A stretch of DNA of 45,777 nt, from assembly GCF_016461825.1 (NCBI RefSeq), contig NZ_JAEMNU010000031.1, positions 32,917-78,693 of the forward strand, read 5' to 3'. Both the position numbers and the translations under genes were made by a program. How positions within the stretch are numbered: position 1 is the first letter of the stretch; each line of letters begins with the position of its first letter. The notes under the pieces are model-generated. The model was not told where the DNA came from, did not search any database, and worked only from the letters and a program-made list of their open reading frames with translations. This document shows positions 36,438-44,089 of this stretch, piece by piece. Source of the DNA: Rugamonas violacea. GTDB taxonomy: Bacteria > Pseudomonadota > Gammaproteobacteria > Burkholderiales > Burkholderiaceae_D.

Positions 36438-39400
36438 TTACTTCGGTGCCGCCAGGAAGCCGTGGCCGCCGTTCGATTGCAGCGCTTTCAGGCGCAGCGT
36501 GTCGTCGGTCGAGGACAGCTGTTCGCCGCCGCCGAGCGCCTTGCCGTTGGCGTCGAACTGCTTGAGCACGTCGGCCAGCTGGGCCACGCTGGTGCTGACC
36601 TTGCTACCCTGCACGTCCAGCTTGGTCGTGGCCGGTGCCGCTTCGGTGGCGCCGGCGCCGCCGAAGGAGGACATCGCCTGCACCAGGCCGGTGACGCTGC
36701 CGCGCAGGTCGCTCGGCGTTGCCGCCGCTTTGGCCGCCTGGTCCATGGCGAACCAGACGTCGGCCGCCGCGTGGGTCTTGCCGTCGCTGGTCTCGAAGGT
36801 CGATGTCGCGCCAACGATGTTGCCGTTGTTCAGCGAGGCATCCTGCTTGCCGTCGAGGTTCAGCTTGGTGATGCCCAGCTGGTTCAGCGATTTCAGCTCG
36901 TCGGCCTGGCTGATGCCGTCGGCGTTGCCGTCGACCCAGACGCGCAGGTCGGCGAAGGCGCCGTCGGCGGCGCTGATGACGCCGTCGCCGTTGCTGTCGA
37001 GTTCAGCCATGGCTTGGTAGCCGTTGCTGGCTTTCTGACCGTTGGCCAGGGTGGTGCCGGAACCGAACAGCTCGCCACCGTCGTTGATCAGACCGTCGTG
37101 GTTGCGATCCAGCGCCAGCAAGCCGTCGCCGCCGCCGACCCAACCCGTGCCGCCCTTGTTACCGGTGGCCAGCAGGTCGAACTTCACGCCGGCCGACAGC
37201 GCCAGGGTGGTGATGCCGTCGCCGTTCAGGTCCAGCACGATCGGCGTGCCCAGTGGCGAAGGCAGCGCGTTGATCTGGTCGGTGCTCAGGCCCGGCACCT
37301 GGTTGCTGGTGATCGAGCAGACCTGGCTGGTGGTCATGACGTGGATCTGGTCGGTCGTCAGCGCGCGGATCTGCGCGGTGCTCAGCGCCGCGATGGCACC
37401 GGTGCGCAGGGCCACGAAGTCGGCCGTCTCCATCGCCGCCAACTGGTTGGTGGTCAGCGCCTGCACCTGTTTGGTGGTGAAGGCGACGATCTGGCCGGTG
37501 CTCAGGCCGACGATCTGGTCGGTCGTCAGCGCCGCCACTTGCGCGGTGGTCAGGCCGGCGAAGGACGAGGTCTTCAGCGCGGCGACGTCCTCGGTGTTGA
37601 GGGCGGCGACGGCGGCGGTGCTCAGCGCGGCCACCTGGGCCGACGACAGCACGGCGACCTGGCTCGAACTCAGCGCGACGGCCTGGTCGGTGCTCAGACC
37701 GGCCGCCAGCGCGGTGGTGCTCAGCGCGGCCACTTGCGCGGTCGACAGGGCGACGATCTGGTCGGTCGTCAGCGCGGCGACCTGGGCGGTGCGCAAGGTG
37801 GCGATCGAGGCCGTTTTCAACACGGCGATGTCGGCCGTTTCGATGGCGGCGACCGAGTTGGTCGACAGCGCGTTGACCTGCGCCGTGCTCAGCGCGTTCA
37901 GCTGCGCCGAGTTGAGCGCCACCACCTGGTCGGTGGTCAGGCCGGTGGCCAGGTTGGCGGTGCTCAGCGAGGCGATCTGCGCGGTGCTCAGCGAGGAAGC
38001 CTGGCCGGTGGTCAGGGCGGCGACCTGGGCGCTGTTGAGGGCGCTGATGGCCGCCGTTTTCAGGGCCACCAGGTCGGCCGTTTCGAGGGCGGCGATGCCG
38101 TCGGTGCTCAGGGCGGCGACTTGGCCGCTGCTCAGCGCGTTGGCCTGGGCCGTCGCCAGGGCGACGATCTGGTCGGTCGTCAGGGCCTTGACCTGGTTGG
38201 TCGACAGGCCGCCGATGGCCGAGGTCTTGAGCGCGGCGAAGTCCTCGGTTTGCAGCGCGGCGATCGAGTTGGTCGACAGCGCGGCCACTTGTGCCGAGCT
38301 CAGCGCGTTGGCCTGGGCGGTGCCCAGCGCCACCACCTGGTCGGTGCTCAGCGCCGACGACAGCTGGGTGGTGGTCAGGGCGGCGATCTGGCCGACCGTC
38401 AGGTTGGCCACCTGGTCGGTCGTCAGCGCGGCGACCTGGGCGGTGCGCAGCGAGGCGATGGCGGCGGTTTTCAGACCGACGATGTCGGCCGTCTCGATCG
38501 CCGCGATGGCGCCGGTCGAGAGGGAGTTCACCTGGTTGGTGCTCATGGCGTTGAGCTGGTTCGACGACAGCGCCACCACCTGGTCGGTGGTCAGACCGGC
38601 CGACAGCTGGGTGGTGGTCAGCGAGGCGATCTGCGCGGTCAGCAGGGCGCCGATCTGGTTGGTCGTCACGGCCGACAACTGGGCGGTGGTCAGGTTGGCG
38701 ATGGCGGCCGTTTTCAGGGCGACCAGATCGGCCGTCTCGATGGCGGCGACGCCGTCGGTGCTCAGGGCGCCGACCTGCACGCTGGTCAGGGCACCGGCCT
38801 GGGCCACGGTCAGGGCGACGATCTGGTCGGTGGTCAGCGCCTTGGCCTGGGCCGAGGTCAGACCGGCGATGGCGACAGTGCGCAGGGCGGCGAAGTCGGC
38901 CGTTTCCAGGGCGACGATGTCGTTGGTCGACAGCGCGCCGACCTGGGCCGAGCTGAGCGCGCCGGCCTGGTCGGAACGCAGGGCCACGATCTGGTCGGTG
39001 GTCAGCGAGGCGATGTTGGCGGTGGTGACCGCGGCGATCTGGCCGGTGGTCAGGTTGGACAACTGGTCGGTGGTCAGCGCGGCCAACTGGGCCGTTTTCA
39101 GCGAAGCGATGATCGAGGTTTTCAGACCGACGATGTCGGCCGTCTCGATGGCGGCGATGTCCTTGGTCGACAGGGCGCCGAACTGGTTGCTGCTGAAGGC
39201 GCCGAACTGGGCCGACGACAGCGCCACCACCTGGTCGGTGCTCAGGCTGGAGGCGATCTGCGCGGTGGTCAGCGAAGCGATCTGCGCGGTGGTCATGCTG
39301 GACACCTGGCCGGTGGTCAGGGCGACGACCTGGTCGGTGGTCAGGGCGGCGATGGCGGCGGTTTTGATCGCCACCAGGTCGGCCGTTTCCAGCGCGGCGA

Positions 39401-42400
39401 TGGCCGAGGTGCTCAGACCGGCGACCTGGGCGCTGTTCAGCGCGCTGGCCTGGGCGGTGCTCAGGGCGACGATCTGGTCGGTGGTCAGGGCCTTGGCCTG
39501 GCTGGTGCTCAAGCCGGCGATGGCCGCCGTTTTCAGGTTGGCGAAGTCCTCGGTCTGCAGGGCGGCGATGTTGTTGGTCGACAGTGCGGCGACCTGTTGC
39601 GAGCTCAGCGCGCCGGCCTGGTTCGAGGTCAGGGCGACGATCTGGTCGGTGGTCAGCGCACCCATGTTGGCGGTGGTGATCGCGCTGATCTGGCCGGTGG
39701 TCAGGTTGGACAACTGGTCGGTGGTCAGCGCGGCCAACTGGGCCGTTTTCAACGAGGCGATGATCGAGGTTTTCAAACCGACGATGTCGGCCGTCTCGAT
39801 GGCGGCGATGTTGTTGGTCGACAGGACGCCGAACTGGGCGGTGTTGAAGGCGCCGAACTGGGTCGACGACAGCGCCACCACCTGGTCGGTGCTCAGGCTC
39901 GAGCCGATCTGCGCGGTGGTCAGCGAAGCGATCTGCGCGGTGGTCAGGCTGGACACCTGGCCGGTGGTCAGGGCGACGACCTGGTTGGTGGTCAGGGCGG
40001 CGATGGCGGCGGTTTTGAGCGCCACCAGGTCGGCCGTTTCCAGCGCGGCGATGGCGTCGGTGCTCAGACCGGCGACCTGGGCGCTGTTCAGCGACGAAGC
40101 CTGGGCGGTGCTCAGGGCGACGATCTGGTCGGTGGTCAGCGCCTTGGCCTGGTTGGTGCTCAGGCCGGCGATGGCGGCGGTCTTCAGGTTGGCGAAGTCC
40201 TCGGTCTGCAGGGCGACGATGTCGTTGGTCGACAGCGCGGCGACCTGTTGCGAGCTCAGCGCGCCGGCCTGGTTCGAGCTCAGGGCGACGATCTGGTCGG
40301 TGGTCAGCGCGGCCATGTTGGCGGTGGTGATCGCGCTGATCTGGCCGGTGGTCAGGTTGGACAACTGGTCGGTGGTCAGCGCGGCCAACTGGGCCGTTTT
40401 CAGCGAAGCGATGATGGCGGTTTTCAGACCGACGATATCGGCCGTCTCGATGGCGGCGATGTTGTTGGTCGACAGGACGCCGAACTGGGCGGTGCTGAAG
40501 GCGCCGAACTGGGTCGACGACAGCGCCACGACCTGGTCGGTGCTCAGGCTCGAGCCGATCTGGGTGGTGGTCAGCGAAGCGATCTGCGCGGTGGTCAGGC
40601 TGGACACCTGGCCGGTGGTCAGGGCGACGACCTGGTTGGTGGTCAAAGCGGCGATGGCGGCGGTTTTGATCGCCACCAGATCGGCCGTTTCCAGCGCGGC
40701 GACGGCGTCGGTGCTCAGACCGGCGACCTGGGCGCTGTTCAGCGCGCTGGCCTGGGCGGTGCTCAGGGCGACGATCTGGTCGGTGGTCAGGGCCTTGGCC
40801 TGGTTGGTGCTCAAGCCGGCGATGGCCGCCGTTTTCAGGTTGGCGAAGTCCTCGGTCTGCAGGGCGACGATGTCGTTGGTCGACAGCGCGGCGACCTGTT
40901 GCGAGCTCAGCGCGCCGGCCTGGTTGGACGACAGCGCGACGATCTGGTCGGTGGTCAGCGCGGCCATGTTGGCGGTGGTGATCGCGCTGATCTGGCCGGT
41001 GGTCAGGTTGGACAACTGGTCGGTGGTCAGCGCGGCCAACTGGGCCGTTTTGAGCGAAGCGATGATGGCGGTTTTCAGACCGACGATATCGGCCGTCTCG
41101 ATGGCGGCGATGTTGTTGGTCGACAGGGCGCCGAACTGGGCGGTGTTGAAGGCGCCGAATTGGCTCGACGACAGCGCCACCACCTGGTCGGTGCTCAGGC
41201 TCGAGCCGATCTGGGTGGTGGTCAGCGAGGCGATCTGCGCGGTGGTCAGGCTGGACACCTGGCCGGTGGTCAGGGCGACGACCTGGTTGGTGGTCAAAGC
41301 GGCGATGGCGCCGGTTTTGATCGCCACCAGGTCGGCCGTTTCCAGCGCGGCGACGGCGTCGGTGCTCAGACCGGCGACCTGGGCGCTGTTCAGCGACGAA
41401 GCCTGGGCGGTGCTCAGGGCGACGATCTGGTCGGTGGTCAGGGCCTTGGCCTGGTTGGTGCTCAAACCGGCGATGGCGGCGGTCTTCAGGTTGGCGAAGT
41501 CCTCGGTCTGCAGGGCGACGATGGCGTTGGTCGACAGCGCGCCGACCTGGGCCGAGCTCAATGCGCCGGCCTGGTTGGACGACAGCGCGACGATCTGGTC
41601 GGTGGTCAGCGCGGCCATGTTGGCGGTGGTGATCGCGCTGATCTGGCCGGTGGTCAGGTTGGACAACTGGTCGGTGGTCAGCGCGGCCAATTGGGCCGTT
41701 TTCAGCGCGGCGATGATCGAGGTCTTCAGGCCGACGATGTCGGCCGTCTCGATGGCGGCGATGTTGTTGGTCGACAGGGCGCCGAACTGGGCGGTGCTGA
41801 AGGCGCCGAACTGGCTCGACGACAGCGCCACCACCTGGTCGGTGCTCAGGCTAGAGCCGATCTGGGTGGTGGTCAGCGAGGCGACCTGCGCGGTGGTCAG
41901 GCTGGACACCTGGCCGGTGGTCAGGGCGACGACCTGGTTGGTGGTCAAAGCGGCGATGGCGGCGGTTTTGATGGCCACCAGGTCGGCCGTTTCCAGCGCG
42001 GCGACGGCGTCGGTGCTCAGACCGGCGACCTGGGCGCTGTTCAGCGAGGAGGCCTGGGCGGTGCTCAGGGCGACGATCTGGTCGGTGGTCAGGGCCTTGG
42101 CCTGGTTGGTCGACAGGCCGGCGATGGCGGCGGTCTTCAGCGCGGCCAGGTCGTCGGTCTGCAGGGCGGCGATGCCGCTGGTGCTCAGCGCGGCGACTTG
42201 TTGCGAGCTCAGCGCGGCGGCTTGGGCGGTGCTCAGCGCGACCACTTGGTCGGTGGTCAGCACGCCCATGTTGGCGGTCGAGATGGCGGCGGCCTGGGCG
42301 GCGCTCAGCGCGGCGATCTGGTCGGTGGTCAGCGAGACCATCTGGCCCGATTTCAGCGAGGCGATGACGGCGGTCTTCAAGGCGCCGATGTCGGCGGTCT

Positions 42401-43100
42401 CGATGGCGGCGACCGAAGCGGTGGCCATGGCGCCGACCTGGGCCGAGCTCAGCACGGCGACCTGGTTCGAGCTCAGCGCCACCACCTGGTCGGTGGTCAG
42501 GCCGGCCGACAGGGCCAGGGTGCTGAGGGAGGCGACTTGGGCGGTGGTCAGGCTGCTGATCTGGTTGGTGGTCAGGGAGACCAGCTGGCTGGTCTGCAGG
42601 GCGTTGATGGCGGCGGTCTTGAGGGCCACCAGGTCGGCCGTTTCCAGCGCGGCCAGCACGCCGGTGCTCAGCGAGGCGACTTGGGCGGTGCCCAGCGCGT
42701 TGGCTTGGGAGGTGGTCAGCGCGACGGCCTGATCAGTGGTCAGGGCGCGCAGGGTGTTGGTGCTCAGGCCGGCGATGGTGGCGGTTTTCAGGGCGGCGAA
42801 GTCGCCCGTTTCCAGGGCGGCGAAGGCGTTGGTCGACAGGGCCGAGGCCTGCGACGAGCTCAGGATGGCGGCCTGGTTGGACGACAGCGCGACGATCTGG
42901 TCGGTGGTGATGGCGTTGGCCAACTGGTTGGTGGTCAACACCGCGATGTGGTTGGTGTTCAGCGCGACGATCTGATCGGTCGTCAGGGCGCGGAACTGGG
43001 CGGTGTTCAAGCCCGCGATATCAGCAGTCGCCAGAGTTGCAATTGTTTGGGTCGACAGACTTGCGATCTGGTCGGTTGACATGCTGGTTACGAGGCTCAT
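36438..43100 (-). CDS. Giant octapeptide-repeat protein 2 with calcium-binding C-terminus, probable type I secretion substrate
   Basis: The 2,220-residue paralogue of the protein at 3223-13068 begins MSLVTSMSTDQIASL. Residues about 8-1945 are some 240 octads of L-[ST]-[ST]-x-Q-[ILV]-x-A. From residue 1952 comes TPIVLDLNGDG, then DRNHDGLINDGGELFG, DSNGDGVISAADGAF and DGNADGISQADEL calcium-binding-type loops, an Ala/Gly/Ser-rich tail, and the end GHGFLAAPK. There is no signal peptide. The ATG at 43100 follows AAGGAG by 7 bases; an ATG two codons upstream would sit too close to that site. The array is nine copies of one 27-octad super-unit, far more regular at DNA level than in the first giant. 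It lies beside the exporter genes. I know no named family for the repeat. Confidence 0.9.
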   Translation of the reverse strand: MSLVTSMSTDQIASLSTQTIATLATADIAGLNTAQFRALTTDQIVALNTNHIAVLTTNQLANAITTDQIVALSSNQAAILSSSQASALSTNAFAALETGDFAALKTATIAGLSTNTLRALTTDQAVALTTSQANALGTAQVASLSTGVLAALETADLVALKTAAINALQTSQLVSLTTNQISSLTTAQVASLSTLALSAGLTTDQVVALSSNQVAVLSSAQVGAMATASVAAIETADIGALKTAVIASLKSGQMVSLTTDQIAALSAAQAAAISTANMGVLTTDQVVALSTAQAAALSSQQVAALSTSGIAALQTDDLAALKTAAIAGLSTNQAKALTTDQIVALSTAQASSLNSAQVAGLSTDAVAALETADLVAIKTAAIAALTTNQVVALTTGQVSSLTTAQVASLTTTQIGSSLSTDQVVALSSSQFGAFSTAQFGALSTNNIAAIETADIVGLKTSIIAALKTAQLAALTTDQLSNLTTGQISAITTANMAALTTDQIVALSSNQAGALSSAQVGALSTNAIVALQTEDFANLKTAAIAGLSTNQAKALTTDQIVALSTAQASSLNSAQVAGLSTDAVAALETADLVAIKTGAIAALTTNQVVALTTGQVSSLTTAQIASLTTTQIGSSLSTDQVVALSSSQFGAFNTAQFGALSTNNIAAIETADIVGLKTAIIASLKTAQLAALTTDQLSNLTTGQISAITTANMAALTTDQIVALSSNQAGALSSQQVAALSTNDIVALQTEDFANLKTAAIAGLSTNQAKALTTDQIVALSTAQASALNSAQVAGLSTDAVAALETADLVAIKTAAIAALTTNQVVALTTGQVSSLTTAQIASLTTTQIGSSLSTDQVVALSSTQFGAFSTAQFGVLSTNNIAAIETADIVGLKTAIIASLKTAQLAALTTDQLSNLTTGQISAITTANMAALTTDQIVALSSNQAGALSSQQVAALSTNDIVALQTEDFANLKTAAIAGLSTNQAKALTTDQIVALSTAQASSLNSAQVAGLSTDAIAALETADLVALKTAAIAALTTNQVVALTTGQVSSLTTAQIASLTTAQIGSSLSTDQVVALSSTQFGAFNTAQFGVLSTNNIAAIETADIVGLKTSIIASLKTAQLAALTTDQLSNLTTGQISAITTANMGALTTDQIVALTSNQAGALSSQQVAALSTNNIAALQTEDFANLKTAAIAGLSTSQAKALTTDQIVALSTAQASALNSAQVAGLSTSAIAALETADLVAIKTAAIAALTTDQVVALTTGQVSSMTTAQIASLTTAQIASSLSTDQVVALSSAQFGAFSSNQFGALSTKDIAAIETADIVGLKTSIIASLKTAQLAALTTDQLSNLTTGQIAAVTTANIASLTTDQIVALRSDQAGALSSAQVGALSTNDIVALETADFAALRTVAIAGLTSAQAKALTTDQIVALTVAQAGALTSVQVGALSTDGVAAIETADLVALKTAAIANLTTAQLSAVTTNQIGALLTAQIASLTTTQLSAGLTTDQVVALSSNQLNAMSTNQVNSLSTGAIAAIETADIVGLKTAAIASLRTAQVAALTTDQVANLTVGQIAALTTTQLSSALSTDQVVALGTAQANALSSAQVAALSTNSIAALQTEDFAALKTSAIGGLSTNQVKALTTDQIVALATAQANALSSGQVAALSTDGIAALETADLVALKTAAISALNSAQVAALTTGQASSLSTAQIASLSTANLATGLTTDQVVALNSAQLNALSTAQVNALSTNSVAAIETADIAVLKTASIATLRTAQVAALTTDQIVALSTAQVAALSTTALAAGLSTDQAVALSSSQVAVLSSAQVAALSTAAVAALNTEDVAALKTSSFAGLTTAQVAALTTDQIVGLSTGQIVAFTTKQVQALTTNQLAAMETADFVALRTGAIAALSTAQIRALTTDQIHVMTTSQVCSITSNQVPGLSTDQINALPSPLGTPIVLDLNGDGITTLALSAGVKFDLLATGNKGGTGWVGGGDGLLALDRNHDGLINDGGELFGSGTTLANGQKASNGYQAMAELDSNGDGVISAADGAFADLRVWVDGNADGISQADELKSLNQLGITKLNLDGKQDASLNNGNIVGATSTFETSDGKTHAAADVWFAMDQAAKAAATPSDLRGSVTGLVQAMSSFGGAGATEAAPATTKLDVQGSKVSTSVAQLADVLKQFDANGKALGGGEQLSSTDDTLRLKALQSNGGHGFLAAPK
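37400..43080 (-). repeat. Nine tandem 651-654 bp super-repeats inside giant gene 2
   Basis: A recognisable anchor (the sequence just before the acidic octad that reads LETADLVA) starts at 37402, 38056, 38710, 39361, 40012, 40663, 41314, 41965 and 42616. The spacings are 654, 654 and then six times 651 bases (218 or 217 residues, i.e. 27 octads plus two or one inserted residues). The five central anchors, 39361-41965, lie in nearly identical DNA; the ends are more diverged. Within a unit the acidic octads fall at 10, 10 and 7 octad spacing. Confidence 0.92.
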
Positions 43101-43972
43101 TTCCATTCTCCTTGGGGGGCACTACCTGAATTCAGTCAAGATACGAGACGAAGCCGAGCGGGACTACTCCCTGGGGCTCCTCCTCACTATCGCTGGCACA
43201 TTGCCAATTTTCTACTATGTTTTTTCTGCTATCCCGAAGCCACGGCCGCAAGAAAGCCCTGCTTTCCATTCTTAACGTCAACAAAAAAGTTAACTTGAGT
43301 AAACGAAAGCGGGATTCCTTGCTTAACTTCAACTTTCTTGCATTGCTTCAAAATCAATAATTCACAACAGTCATTGCGCTTGGGTAAAAAGGGGAATGAC
43401 GATGCGCTTAGGTACAAAGCGACCGCTTCCGCACTTTCATTAAGTAAACTTGTTTACATAGGGCAATTTGTTTTGGCACACTGCGCATGTCGCCGGGCGG
43501 ACCAGAGACAGGCGGAATACGAACCCCGAGTATAGCCCAAATAATTTCCCAAAAGAACGTTTTTGCCGCCCTGTCTCCTGTCAGCAACCTGATTTTCGGG
43601 CAAGTTTTAAGCTATCTCAACGATGTCGAAAAGGCACTTTCCGGCGGCCGGCGCACGCTCCCGGCGGCGGCCGCCGCGGCGGCGCGCCTTGATTCACTAG
43701 GGAAACATCGATCCCGCCGATACTTTGCCGTAGAGAAATGACAGGACGATGACGGCGGCCGCCGATCGTTGCCGCTCCTCAACTTATCGCCGGCCGCCCG
43801 GCCCGCCGGCATGGCCTGTTTAGGGGATTGCCGCATTATCAAAAGGAAACTTTCAATGCCGTAGGCACCACACGGCGCAAATCCGGCGCCGGGAAAAGTA
43901 TTCTGACGGAAATTTCGCGGTGGATTCTCTCGCAATCCCACCCCTGGCGCGACGGCATGCCGGGCGGTGCCG
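43101..43972. other. AT-richer gene-free region upstream of giant gene 2
   Basis: About 870 bases carry no supported gene. From 43201 to 43620 the composition is strikingly AT-richer than the rest of the window, with strings such as AACAAAAAAGTTAAC and TAAGTAAACTTGTTTACA. On the minus strand a TTGACG hexamer occurs near 43280, but without a good -10 at the right distance. The region should contain the promoter and leader of giant gene 2. Short open frames here (for example 43487-43741, plus) show no protein-like features. Confidence 0.45.
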
Positions 43973-44005
43973 AAAAAAAGGGCGGCGCCGAGACCGGCGC
44001 CGCCC
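43973..44005 (-). terminator. Rho-independent terminator after the DUF885 gene
   Basis: A perfect 11-bp GC stem (GGGCGGCGCCG with its complement) closes a 4-base loop (AGAC). Seven A precede it on the plus strand, giving a U-run on the minus-strand transcript. It lies about 85 bases after the DUF885 stop. Confidence 0.88.
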
Positions 44006-44089
44006 TGTTTTACCCCGCCCGGCCCCGGCCAGGCCCCGCTGGCGGCCGTTTTGGCGGCGCCGGCGGCTTGCCGGCCGTGCCGCCGGGAC

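Noticed and set aside
39300..42200. CRISPR array or non-coding satellite
   Set aside because: The repeated units are coding, of 651 bases, in frame, with no short repeats separated by unique spacers.
36309..43079. A 2,256-residue plus-strand frame and a 1,896-residue frame at 37042-42732 opposite giant gene 2
   Set aside because: Same cause. The first also runs through the terminator hairpin of giant gene 2, and neither resembles a protein.
43487..43741. Small plus-strand open frame of 84 residues in the region upstream of giant gene 2
   Set aside because: No ribosome site, no recognisable motif, and an Ala run from a GC-rich palindrome; it looks like chance.
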